NCBI GenBank assembly: GCA_016219275.1
Contig: JACRBM010000043.1
Span: forward strand, 1 to 64,000
DNA: 64,000 nucleotides
Source: Chloroflexota bacterium
GTDB lineage: Bacteria; Chloroflexota; Anaerolineae; UBA4142
Reading direction: 5' to 3'
Shown: positions 25,326 through 33,759 of the stretch, in pieces
Layout: every line of letters starts with the position of its first letter
Numbering within the stretch: the stretch's first letter is position 1
The notes under the pieces: generated by a model
The model's database searches: none
What the model was told of the DNA's origin: nothing
What the model saw: only the letters and a program-made list of their open reading frames with translations
Translations under genes and position numbers: made by a program

Positions 25326-28300
25326 ATGCCGGAAATGAAAATAAACGAGAAAATAGAATCTCCTAGCCGATTGAGTATCCTCTGCGAACGCCTCATCGAG
25401 GCAGGATGGTTGATCGCGGTCATCCTCGCCCCGTTGTACCTCAACGTCAATACCTATCGCATTTTCGACGCCGACAAGATGGTGTTCATCCAATTGTGTG
25501 TGAGCGGCATGGCGCTTGCGTGGGTGATCAAATGGCTGGAACAACGCCGGCTCGGCGCACGACCCTGGCGCGAACGGTTCGCCGCGCCGCTCGTCTTGCC
25601 GACTCTCGCGATTGTCTTGGCGCAACTGCTCACCACGATCACCGCGATTGCTCCGGCGGTTTCCTTCACTGGATCGTTCACGCGTCCCCAGGGCGCATCT
25701 ATCGCCTTGACGTACGTCGCGCTCTTTGCGCTGATGGCGCAGGGCTTGACGACGCGCCAACAATTCGACCGTTTGGTCGCGACGCTCGCGCTCACCAGTT
25801 TACCGATCGCGTTGTACGGTATCATTCAAAATTATGGTCTCGATCCACTGGTCTGGGATCGCGACATTCCGGGACGCGTCTTCGCCACGCTCGGCAACCC
25901 GATCTTTTTAGGCGCGTATCTGATCCTGGTTTTCTTTCTAACCCTGGGTCAAGCCATCGCCAGTGCGCACGCGGCAAGAACGGCGGCAACGCGCGTGCCT
26001 TGGCTGCGCGCCGGGATTTTCGGATTGATCGCGCTGATTCAAGCGATATGCCTTCTGTTTACGATCAGCCGCGGACCCTGGGTCGGATGGATCACCGGGC
26101 TGGGCTTTTTTGCGTTGATGCTCGCGCTCGTTTTCCGCATGAGGCGCACGTTGCAAACCATCGTCGTGGTCGGACTGATCGGTGTTCTCACTCTCGTCAT
26201 ACTGAATGTGCCCAACACTCCGCTCGAACCGATTCGCAACGCGCCGTATATCGGATCGCTCGGTCACATTTTTGAAGGCGAAAGCGGCACGGGCAAAGTT
26301 CGCACGCTCATCTGGGAAGCCGATGCGCGCATCTTTGCCGAACGACCCGTCGCGCAATTTCCCGATGGAACACCCGACCGCTGGCATCTCTTGCGTCCCT
26401 TGATTGGCTATGGACCGGATTCAATGGCGGTGATCTTTACCCAGTTCCGTCTCGCCGACGGCAACATCGAGAACACGAAAGAAGATCACAGCCACAACGA
26501 GACCTGGGATGTGCTCGTTTCGACCGGCATTCTCGGCTTGGTGGCTTACCAGTGGCTATGGCTCGCGGTTTTTTTGCTCGGCTTGAAATGGCTCGATTTG
26601 ATACCGACGAACCGCGAACGCAATATAGTCATCGGGCTGTGGCTGGGCGGTGGATTTCTCTTTGGATTGGCGACCATCCTCGTTGGGCAATTCAAGTATT
26701 TCGGCATCGCGTTGCCGGCGGGAAACTTGGTGGGGCTGGGAATTTTCCTGGGTCGCGCCGCGTTGCGCGATCCGCGATTGCCGCCACTGAATCTGCCCGC
26801 GCGCCAAATCTTGATCGCGGCGTTGCTCGCCGGTTTCATCGCGCACTATGTCGAGATTCAATTCGGCATCAACCTCACCGCGACTCGCGTGCTTTTCTGG
26901 GCGACTGCCGCGCTCTTCATCGCGATCGGCGTGCGGAAACTCGAAGCGACTCAGTCGCCACAACACGCGACGGAATGGCTCGGCGCGGCGGCGAGTTACG
27001 CGCTTGTCGGCGCGATCGTTCTCGTCATTGTCTTGTTCGAGTTCATTCAACGCTCCAACAACGCCGATGTCTCGCAAACGTTTTGGCTGGCGCTCGCGTT
27101 CAATCCCATTTCGCAGCAGGACTCATTCGCGATTTTGTTTATGCTTCTCGGCGTTTGGATGGCGGCAGTCGCGCTCGCGGTGAGTGAGTTGCTTTGTGCC
27201 GGGGTGCTTGGGCGCGCCAATTGGCGCAACGCCTTCGCGGTTGTGAGCGGCTCAACCCTGGGATTGTCTGCGCTCTTTGGTTTGGGTTACAGCGCGCAAG
27301 TGAGCGCGTTGAAAAGCGTTCCGGCGAAATTGACGAGTACGCAAGAAGGACTGGTTGTCGCGGAACAACTCGTCGGCTTGACTGATTTCTTTAGCGTTAT
27401 GCTTCTGGCGTTGTTTCTGCTCATGCTCGTCGCGCTGACGTTGGAAACGCGCTGGCAAACTCTGGGTTGGGCGGTGAATCGCTGGGCGCTTGCGGCATTT
27501 GCGCCGTTGATGTTCGCGCTCATCGTCGCAGGCAACGCGCAGTTGCTCAACCCGATTCGCGCGGACACGTACAACAAAGTCGGACTGTTTTTCATGAACG
27601 CGCACGAGACCGACGCGGCGGTGGCGTTGTTTAGCCGAGCCATTCGACTCGCGCCGATGACGGATCGGTACTATATGTTGCTCGGCAATGTCTTTGCCAA
27701 CAAGGCATTCTATCTCGATATGACGAACCCCTCGCAGTTCGGCGACCAAACGCAATTGAACGATCTACTCAACTTGAACGCGCAACAGATTGCCCGGTTG
27801 AATCGGAACGATTCCGTGTACGCGGCGCAAACGATGTACCTCCGGGCGTACAACTTTAATCCGCTGTACGTTGATCATAGCGCGAACCTCGCGCGCTTGT
27901 ACAAACCCGAGCCGCCGCTCAACACGCCGGGCAAAAAGAAACTGGCGGACCTCACGAGCAAGTATTTCGCCGAGGCGGTGCGCCTCAGCCCGAACGACGT
28001 GCGGCTGTGGAACGAGTGGGCGGATTTCGATTTGACGTACTTGGAAAATTCGGACACGGCGTTGCACAAACTAACCGAGTCCGCCAAGCGGGACCCGTAC
28101 TTTGCGCCGACCTTTGTGGCGATGGGCGATGTGTTCAAGGCGCAACCGGATCTCGCGCGCGCCGCCGATGCGTACGAACGCGCGCTCGCCGCGCGCATCC
28201 CGCTCGCCGAAGCCGCGCGCAAACTCGCGTTCGTGTACTATCAGCAAGGCAAACTGAGCGACGCGATTGCGAGCTATGCCAAATTCGTCGAACTTGCGCC

Positions 28301-28466
28301 GGACGCGGCGAACGTGTGGGAAGCGCATAAAAATATCGCGTTGCTGTATGACCAAGCCGGCGACCGCGCGTCCGCCTTGCGCGCGGCGCAACGCGCGCGC
28401 GACCGCGCGCCCGCCGACGTGTACGCGCAATTGGATGAACTGATCGCGCGTTGGCGCGCGCCGTAA
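25326..28466 (+). CDS. O-antigen-ligase-like membrane protein with TPR tail
   Basis: 1046 residues. About a dozen membrane helices contain the Wzy/WaaL pattern ('GRVFATLGNPIFLGAYL' near residue 180, 'DHSHNETWDVLVSTGILGL' near residue 386). After further helices a soluble TPR region occupies about 760-1046 ('YKVGLFFMNAHETDAAVALF'-like repeats). WaaL/PglL-type enzymes move glycans from lipid carrier to lipid A or to Ser/Thr of pilins. Lying between the archaellins and arl accessory genes, it may glycosylate the filament; that is inference. The start is the ATG at 25326 or 25335; neither has a strong ribosome site. Confidence 0.8.
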   Translation: MPEMKINEKIESPSRLSILCERLIEAGWLIAVILAPLYLNVNTYRIFDADKMVFIQLCVSGMALAWVIKWLEQRRLGARPWRERFAAPLVLPTLAIVLAQLLTTITAIAPAVSFTGSFTRPQGASIALTYVALFALMAQGLTTRQQFDRLVATLALTSLPIALYGIIQNYGLDPLVWDRDIPGRVFATLGNPIFLGAYLILVFFLTLGQAIASAHAARTAATRVPWLRAGIFGLIALIQAICLLFTISRGPWVGWITGLGFFALMLALVFRMRRTLQTIVVVGLIGVLTLVILNVPNTPLEPIRNAPYIGSLGHIFEGESGTGKVRTLIWEADARIFAERPVAQFPDGTPDRWHLLRPLIGYGPDSMAVIFTQFRLADGNIENTKEDHSHNETWDVLVSTGILGLVAYQWLWLAVFLLGLKWLDLIPTNRERNIVIGLWLGGGFLFGLATILVGQFKYFGIALPAGNLVGLGIFLGRAALRDPRLPPLNLPARQILIAALLAGFIAHYVEIQFGINLTATRVLFWATAALFIAIGVRKLEATQSPQHATEWLGAAASYALVGAIVLVIVLFEFIQRSNNADVSQTFWLALAFNPISQQDSFAILFMLLGVWMAAVALAVSELLCAGVLGRANWRNAFAVVSGSTLGLSALFGLGYSAQVSALKSVPAKLTSTQEGLVVAEQLVGLTDFFSVMLLALFLLMLVALTLETRWQTLGWAVNRWALAAFAPLMFALIVAGNAQLLNPIRADTYNKVGLFFMNAHETDAAVALFSRAIRLAPMTDRYYMLLGNVFANKAFYLDMTNPSQFGDQTQLNDLLNLNAQQIARLNRNDSVYAAQTMYLRAYNFNPLYVDHSANLARLYKPEPPLNTPGKKKLADLTSKYFAEAVRLSPNDVRLWNEWADFDLTYLENSDTALHKLTESAKRDPYFAPTFVAMGDVFKAQPDLARAADAYERALAARIPLAEAARKLAFVYYQQGKLSDAIASYAKFVELAPDAANVWEAHKNIALLYDQAGDRASALRAAQRARDRAPADVYAQLDELIARWRAP

Positions 28467-28560
28467 CGCGCGGCTAGTACTTTCAGTTTGCCCGACGGGT
28501 ACCATTTGCTTAGATTGCCGCGTGAAACGCCATGTTAAGATAAGGTTGAAAGGAGTCGCT

Positions 28561-28794
28561 GTGGAACTCGAACAACGCGTTAAAGCCCTCGAATACGAGG
28601 TCAAGATTCTCAAGAATGATTTGCAACGCACGCTTTTGGAAATTCAAGAGCAAGTGCTCTTGCACTATTATCCCAGCTTGCGCGCCGACGACAGCAAGCC
28701 TTCCGAAGGCACGATCCAAGCGGTGGACGCGTTGCGCGTAAAACTGGCAAGCTCGACGCTACCGCCCAAGCCGGACGAAAGCAAAAAATCCTAG
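28561..28794 (+). CDS. Short coiled-coil protein, ArlC-like
   Basis: 77 residues from GTG, preceded by AAAGGAG. The first 38 residues ('ELEQRVKALEYEVKILKND') are a coiled coil nearly the same as the start of the next gene, including at the DNA level. The remainder is a low-complexity tail. In archaea ArlC/D/E are small coiled-coil proteins that link chemotaxis to ArlH; this gene has the right place and shape, but sequence alone does not prove orthology. Confidence 0.6.
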   Translation: MELEQRVKALEYEVKILKNDLQRTLLEIQEQVLLHYYPSLRADDSKPSEGTIQAVDALRVKLASSTLPPKPDESKKS

Positions 28795-28814
28795 TCGCGA
28801 TTCACACAATTGTC

Positions 28815-28923
28815 TAGAGCAAATTCCGATTCGATTTATGGTGTGCGTTGCATCCAAGACCTGTCAGGTTTCCGCGAAGCGAACCTGACAGGTCTGCCGT
28901 AAACGCGTTAGGAATCTGCTCTA
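28815..28923. repeat. Composite inverted repeat (MITE-like)
   Basis: The outer arms TAGAGCAAATTCC (28815-28827) and GGAATCTGCTCTA (28911-28923) match at 12 of 13 bases. The inner arms AGACCTGTCAGGTT (28857-28870) and AACCTGACAGGTCT (28882-28895) are perfect around TCCGCGAAGCG. It fills the gap between the two coiled-coil genes and contains no ORF. Confidence 0.65.
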
Positions 28924-28951
28924 AACCAGCAAGACCGACGGAGATTCGACC

Positions 28952-29461
28952 GTGGAACTCGAACAGCGTGTCAAAGCACTCGAATTCGAACTGAAAATTC
29001 TCAAGAACGAAATCCAGCACACGATCACTCAAGTACACGAGCTTGTTCTCGCGCAGTACGCAGCGGAAGCCGCGGCGGCGGTGAGCAAACCGGCGGAATC
29101 GCCAACCCCGGTTATTAAAGCCGTCCCGCTCGCCGAAATTCGCCACGCGCAACACGCGATCGTCGCCGAGGAACATCATGAACATCTCAAGCGGCTGGAA
29201 GTGTGGGCAAAGGGGAGTATCGAACGACTTGGCAGCGGACGTGTGGGCAGACTCGTGACGTTGTTCGCCGAACGCGGCTATCTGCTCGACGTGGACAGGA
29301 AACAGTTGATCGAAGTCGTCGCGCGCTACGAAGACACAGGTCCGATCAAAGCGCCGCTGACCCAGGTTCTCGACGCGGTGTTGAAGCTGGACGAATTGCT
29401 CGACCGCGCAGCGGACGGCGAAGAAGCATTGCAGATCATCGAGGAGGCGAATCTTGGATAA
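28952..29461 (+). CDS. ArlD/E-like coiled-coil protein
   Basis: 169 residues from GTG after CGGAG. The head ('ELEQRVKALEFELKILKNE') is shared with the 28561 gene and the 23280 gene. A Pro/Ala linker follows, then a helical C-terminal domain (about 75-165) with 'LKRLEVWAKGSIERLGSGRV' and 'LVTLFAERGYLLDVDRKQLI', resembling the conserved FlaD/E domain of archaea. Probable role: switch-complex protein between Che proteins and ArlH. The start of the ArlG-like gene overlaps its end by eight bases. Confidence 0.65.
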   Translation: MELEQRVKALEFELKILKNEIQHTITQVHELVLAQYAAEAAAAVSKPAESPTPVIKAVPLAEIRHAQHAIVAEEHHEHLKRLEVWAKGSIERLGSGRVGRLVTLFAERGYLLDVDRKQLIEVVARYEDTGPIKAPLTQVLDAVLKLDELLDRAADGEEALQIIEEANLG

Positions 29462-29924
29462 GATGATCGTGACGAGTCTCCTGATCGTCGCGGGCGTCAT
29501 TTCCGCCATTACCGTCTTCAACGCAATCTATCCGTTGATCGGACAGAGCAATGCTACGATGACCAGTATGCAAACGCGGATGGACGAGCGTTTCAAAACG
29601 CAAATTCAAATCGTTCACGCGGCGAAGACGCCGAGTGATGAAGTGCATCTCTGGGTCAAGAACATTGGCACCGCGCGCGTGCTCGCCATCGAATCCAGCG
29701 ATGTGTTTTTCGGACCGCAGAGCAATTTCGCGCGCATTCCGTATAACACCGGGAGTGGGACGTACTGGCAGTACTCGATTGAAGGCGGCGGCACGGATTG
29801 GAATCCGGTGACCACCGTCAAGTTCGTTATCAAGGGCTATACGTTTCTCGGTCCCGGCACGCGCTATTTTGTCAAGGTCGTTCTGACGAACGGCGTGAAC
29901 TCGGAATACTATTTCAGTGAGTAG
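29454..29924 (+). CDS. arlG: ArlG-like archaellum protein
   Basis: 156 residues. An N-terminal membrane helix without a cleavable signal ('MIVTSLLIVAGVISAITVFN') is followed by an archaellin-like beta-sandwich ('DEVHLWVKNIGTARV', 'RYFVKVVLTNGV'). The helix and the following 'AIYPLIGQSNATMTSMQTRM' closely resemble ArlG (FlaG) of methanogens. ArlF/ArlG cap a filament anchored outside the membrane and bind the S-layer as stator. The start is TTG, with GAGGAG seven bases before it and the last codons of the ArlD/E-like gene overlapping. Confidence 0.8.
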   Translation: MDKMIVTSLLIVAGVISAITVFNAIYPLIGQSNATMTSMQTRMDERFKTQIQIVHAAKTPSDEVHLWVKNIGTARVLAIESSDVFFGPQSNFARIPYNTGSGTYWQYSIEGGGTDWNPVTTVKFVIKGYTFLGPGTRYFVKVVLTNGVNSEYYFSE

Positions 29925-29945
29925 ACCTCACCCCTCATCCCCTTC

Positions 29946-29989
29946 CCCCTCTCCCCTCTCCTGAATTTTTCAGGAGAGGGGAGAGGGGC
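29946..29989 (+). terminator. Long G/C-run hairpin between the ArlG- and ArlF-like genes
   Basis: CCCCTCTCCCCTCTCCTGA and its complement surround ATTTT; the stem is about 18 bp. It lies inside the arl operon, 22 bases past a stop, with no T-run after it. It may be an mRNA-stability or partial termination element. Confidence 0.5.
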
Positions 29990-30016
29990 AGGGGAGAGAG
30001 GCGAGGCGGAGCGAGT

Positions 30017-30529
30017 ATGGAAACCGCGATTACCGGTCTCATCATTATCGGCTTGTTGATTCTGGTCGTCGTCGGCGTCACGACGACGGCGTTGACTACG
30101 CAAGCGAGTCTCGCCGAATCGTCGCGCGTGATGCAGGAACGCGCCGGGGAACGCGTCCGCACGAACGTCTCGCCGCTCAATGCGACGACATCGGCGGGTG
30201 GTGATTACGTGTACGTGACCTTCAAAAATATTGGCACGACCAAACTGACCGATTTCAATCGCTGGGATGTGATTTTGCAATACACGGGCAGTGGCACGGG
30301 GCAGGTCAGATGGTATCCCTACGGCGCTGGCGCTAATCATTGGACCGAACAAATCTATCAAATCGCTTCGCCGCCCACTGCCGAGACATTTGAACCGGGC
30401 GTGCTGAACCCAGGTGAAGAGTTAGTCGTCACTGTCAACGTGTCACCCGTTGTGGACGCGAGCACGATTAATCTCGCAACTGTGTCTACGCCGAATGGCA
30501 TCAGCGCCTCGATGGTGTTTACGCGCTAG
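30017..30529 (+). CDS. arlF: ArlF-like archaellum protein
   Basis: 170 residues with the same plan as its neighbour: an N-terminal helix ('METAITGLIIIGLLILVVVG') and a beta-sandwich with 'YVYVTFKNIGTTKLTDFNRW' and 'NPGEELVVTVNVSP', which is the ArlF/ArlG pattern. I call it ArlF because the ArlG features are stronger in the preceding gene; the two names could be swapped. Predicted to form the static collar of the motor outside the membrane. The ATG follows a GGCGGAGCGAG stretch. Confidence 0.72.
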   Translation: METAITGLIIIGLLILVVVGVTTTALTTQASLAESSRVMQERAGERVRTNVSPLNATTSAGGDYVYVTFKNIGTTKLTDFNRWDVILQYTGSGTGQVRWYPYGAGANHWTEQIYQIASPPTAETFEPGVLNPGEELVVTVNVSPVVDASTINLATVSTPNGISASMVFTR

Positions 30530-30557
30530 GCGCGAATCTAGCGCAAGGAGCAGAGTC

Positions 30558-31043
30558 ATGCTGGCAACCGAATTGCATAGCGAAATCAAATCGGTGCAGA
30601 GTGGACACGTCCAATTGCTCACCTTCAAATTGGACGACCAAGAGTACGCGCTCGATATCGCGAATGTCGTCCAGGTCGTGCGGATGGTCGCGATCACTCG
30701 CGCGCCGCATGTCGCGAATGCGGTTGTTGGCATCATCAATCTGCGCGGCAAAGTGATTCCAGTCGTGGACGTTCGCAAGCGTTGCGGTTTGCCGGTCAAG
30801 GAACACGATTTGAACACCCAGTTGTTGATCGCGCAAGCCGGGGGACGTATGGTGGCGCTCACCGTAGATGTTGTCTCCGAAGTCCTGACGATGCCAACCT
30901 CAAATATCGAAAGTACGCGCGCCGTGGGCGCGGAGATGGAGTTTTTATCGGCGATTGGCAAACTAGGCGACCGCCTTATCCTGATTCTCGATCCCAAGCA
31001 AGTGCTTTTGGAAACCGCCGCGGCGCAGATGAGCGCGAATTAA
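30558..31043 (+). CDS. cheW: CheW scaffold protein 1
   Basis: 161 residues, one CheW SH3-like double-barrel ('LLTFKLDDQEYALDIANVVQVV', 'VVGIINLRGKVIPVVDVRKRC', 'FLSAIGKLGDRLILILDPKQVL'). It couples receptors to CheA. AAGGAGCAGAG precedes the ATG at 30558, and the cheR start follows directly after its stop. It starts the chemosensory block, 28 bases after arlF. Confidence 0.93.
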   Translation: MLATELHSEIKSVQSGHVQLLTFKLDDQEYALDIANVVQVVRMVAITRAPHVANAVVGIINLRGKVIPVVDVRKRCGLPVKEHDLNTQLLIAQAGGRMVALTVDVVSEVLTMPTSNIESTRAVGAEMEFLSAIGKLGDRLILILDPKQVLLETAAAQMSAN

Positions 31044-32618
31044 ATGGGTTGTATGGATCAGAAAAGTTTTTTGTCCGACCAGTCCCATGAATCGCGCACG
31101 CCGGCGCTGTACCCGTCGAACTATGATAACTTTCATCGTCATGAGCTGCGTCTGCCAGTTCAGCGTGACCTTGCCTTGTCGCAAGGCGATTATGACCGGT
31201 TTCGCATATTCGTGTTGGAACGGATCGGCTTGGATTTTCCCGAGGACAAGCGCGCGATGCTGGGACGCGGCTTGGCGCAAGTGATGGACGTGATCGGTTG
31301 CGCGGACCTGGACGAACTGTACCGTCGCCTGAGCAATTTGCCTACCAGCGGTGCGCTATGGGATCAGGTCATCAGCGTGTTGACGGTCGGCGAGACTTAT
31401 TTTTTTCGGAACACCAGCCACTTTGACGCGCTCACCAAGTACGTCTTGCCGCGCATCGTGCAAGAGCGCGAGCATACCAATCGGCGGATTCGCATCTGGT
31501 GCGCGGGTTGTTCGACCGGGGAAGAACCGTACTCGATCGCGATCCTGCTCAAGGAAATACTCCCGAATCTGGAAAGTTGGAATGTGTTGGTGCTGGCGAC
31601 CGATATCAATCGCGAGGCGTTGAAAAAAGCGCAAGCCGCGCGGTACAGCGCGTGGTCTTTTCGCGGCGTCGAGAAACGCGTGCAAGACACGTACTTTCAA
31701 CTCGACGGCAATCAGTACGTGCTCGCGGATGCTATCCAGCGTATGGTGACGTTCGACTATCTTAACCTGGTCAGCGATCCATTCCCTTCGCTCACGAACA
31801 ACACGAACGCGATGGACATTATCCTCTGTCGAAACGTGACCATTTATTTCAATGAGCGCGTGACGCGCGCCGTCATTCAAAAAATTCACGCCTCGCTGGT
31901 CAACGACGGCTGGTTCATTCCCGGACCGTCCGAACCGAATATGCTGTACTATAGCGATTTCTCGGCGCAGAATTTTCCCGGCACGGTCGTGTACCAAAAA
32001 CCGAGCGCGCTCCACCTGAAACCCAGAGTCAAACCCTTCAAACCGATTGAAATGCCGCCGCCGGTCTTGCCAATTGCTTCTACCCCCGCGCCGCAACCCG
32101 CACGTGCGCCTGCCGCGCCGCCGCCCGACGCATACAAACAGGCGCTCGAGTTGTTGCGCGAAGGCAAGAGCGACGCGGCGCTCGCGAAATTGTACGAAAA
32201 GATTGATCGCGACGCGCAATTTGCGCCGGCTTATTTTACGCTCGGCAAGATTTACGCGAACAAGGGCAATCTCGAAAAAGCGCAACATTGGTGCGAGCGC
32301 GCGATTCGTCTCGACAAGATGCACCCTGAACCGTACTATACGCTTTCGCTGGTGTACCAGCAACACGGCTTGCTCGATATGGCGGTGGACGCCCTCAAGA
32401 AGACGATTTATCTCGACCGCGATTTCGCGCTGGCGCGTTACAACCTCGCACAGATTTACCGGCGGCAAGGCGAACGCGAGCAAGCGCGCCGTGAATTACA
32501 AAACGTTCAGCGCATGTTGCAAGCGAAGCCGCGCGACGAAGTCGTTCCTGAAGGGGATGGACTCGTCGTCGCGCGCCTGCTTGAGCTGGTGGCAAACGAA
32601 CTCGCGCTCGACGAATAA
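31044..32618 (+). CDS. cheR: CheR methyltransferase with TPR tail
   Basis: 524 residues. The N-terminal CheR helical domain (about 45-110) and SAM-dependent methyltransferase domain carry 'IRIWCAGCSTGEEPYSIAILL' (motif I) and 'MDIILCRNVTIYF'. After a Pro/Ala linker (about 335-365) a C-terminal TPR array runs to about residue 500 ('YFTLGKIYANKGNLEKAQHW'). TPR-carrying CheR proteins use the repeats to bind partners. It would methylate the two receptors downstream. The exact start (31044 or the ATG at 31053) is uncertain; neither has a clear ribosome site. Confidence 0.92.
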   Translation: MGCMDQKSFLSDQSHESRTPALYPSNYDNFHRHELRLPVQRDLALSQGDYDRFRIFVLERIGLDFPEDKRAMLGRGLAQVMDVIGCADLDELYRRLSNLPTSGALWDQVISVLTVGETYFFRNTSHFDALTKYVLPRIVQEREHTNRRIRIWCAGCSTGEEPYSIAILLKEILPNLESWNVLVLATDINREALKKAQAARYSAWSFRGVEKRVQDTYFQLDGNQYVLADAIQRMVTFDYLNLVSDPFPSLTNNTNAMDIILCRNVTIYFNERVTRAVIQKIHASLVNDGWFIPGPSEPNMLYYSDFSAQNFPGTVVYQKPSALHLKPRVKPFKPIEMPPPVLPIASTPAPQPARAPAAPPPDAYKQALELLREGKSDAALAKLYEKIDRDAQFAPAYFTLGKIYANKGNLEKAQHWCERAIRLDKMHPEPYYTLSLVYQQHGLLDMAVDALKKTIYLDRDFALARYNLAQIYRRQGEREQARRELQNVQRMLQAKPRDEVVPEGDGLVVARLLELVANELALDE

Positions 32619-32642
32619 ACTCGGCGTAAAGAGAGGGACACG

Positions 32643-33275
32643 ATGGTCAAGACAACACACCCGTTAACCAAAAATCAAAATCAGAAAAGCAACTTGGATT
32701 GGGATCAGGTGCGGCAACACCTCGCCGAATCGCAAGCCCAAATGTCCGGCGAAAAAGCAGTGCCGTACGAAAAAATGAAAGCGGTCTTGCTCGAACGCGC
32801 CAAGGCGTTGACCAAGTCCACCGAAACGCATACGGGCGAGACGATGCAGTTGGTGGTGTTCCAACTCGCCAACGAAAAATACGGCATCGCCACCGACTAC
32901 GTCCAGGAAGTGCAGCCGCTGCGTGATGTCACGCCGGTGCCGTGCACCCCTGGCTTTGTCGTCGGCGTGATCAACATTCGCGGTTCGATCTACTCGGTGA
33001 TTGACATTCGCAGTTTCTTCGGCGTCGAGAAAAAAGAATACACGGATACGACCAAAGTCATTCTCGTCAACGCGGCGGGTTTGGAGATCGGCATCCTCGC
33101 CGACGACGTGAAAGGCGCGACGAATGTTCTCGTCAGTGACATCAAGCCGCCGTTGGCGACCCAGAGCGCGGTCAAAGAAGAATTTCTCCAAGGAGTGACC
33201 AAAGATATGCTCATCATCTTGAATCTCGAAGCGCTGTTGCGCGACGAGCGAATCATCGTCCACGAAGAGGCATAG
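32643..33275 (+). CDS. cheW: CheW scaffold protein 2, with N-terminal extension
   Basis: 210 residues. A CheW domain occupies about 65-205 ('QLVVFQLANEKYGIATDYVQEV', read in two parts, and 'VVGVINIRGSIYSVIDIRSFF'). The first about 60 residues are a charged helical extension ('VRQHLAESQAQM') not present in the first CheW. GAGAGGGAC precedes the ATG. A terminator-like hairpin follows 60 bases after the stop. Confidence 0.9.
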   Translation: MVKTTHPLTKNQNQKSNLDWDQVRQHLAESQAQMSGEKAVPYEKMKAVLLERAKALTKSTETHTGETMQLVVFQLANEKYGIATDYVQEVQPLRDVTPVPCTPGFVVGVINIRGSIYSVIDIRSFFGVEKKEYTDTTKVILVNAAGLEIGILADDVKGATNVLVSDIKPPLATQSAVKEEFLQGVTKDMLIILNLEALLRDERIIVHEEA

Positions 33276-33759
33276 TCGCGCGATGGCGTTCACCTTTTTT
33301 TCCGCGACACGCAAGCGGTTGACGTGACCCAGGTACTAGACCCGAAGGAGATCGTTCCTTCGGGTCTAATTTCTGAGAGCGATTTAATAACGCGCTCTCA
33401 AACAGGGCGTACTCCGGTATGATTTGACTATGCCCCCAAGAGTTCTCTCGACGCCGGCGCAAAATAAAGGTAAAGTGAATTCAACAAAACTCCAATGGAT
33501 ACTCCGCGAGGATTATTCCTCCGTGGACAACAGTTGCAGTCTGGAACGCGAGGCATGCGCGAGTCGGTAGGGCAACTCAAGTAAACCATCACAAGATCGA
33601 GTAGAGTGTTAGGAGTGGAGGCAGATTGGCTAACCATCGTCGGTCTACCCCAAAGGAAAAATCGCGAATTGTGGAGCGCACGGGTCCGGGACGGATGACG
33701 AAGTCGTCGTGAGGACCGCTCATATCGTTCGTGAGCAATTGCAAGGAGAGCAAGGTAAC
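33276..33759 (+). other. Intergenic leader before the first chemoreceptor
   Basis: 484 bases with no supported ORF. The first part holds the 33337-33368 hairpin. The remainder would be the leader of the receptor gene and contains a possible -10 (TATGAT near 33417) without a clear -35. I compared it with GEMM and other common aptamers and saw no match. Confidence 0.4.
33337..33368 (+). terminator. Hairpin terminator after cheW2
   Basis: TAGACCCGAAGGA pairs perfectly with TCCTTCGGGTCTA across a 6-base loop. The T-tract is short (ATTTCT), so termination may be partial. Confidence 0.6.
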
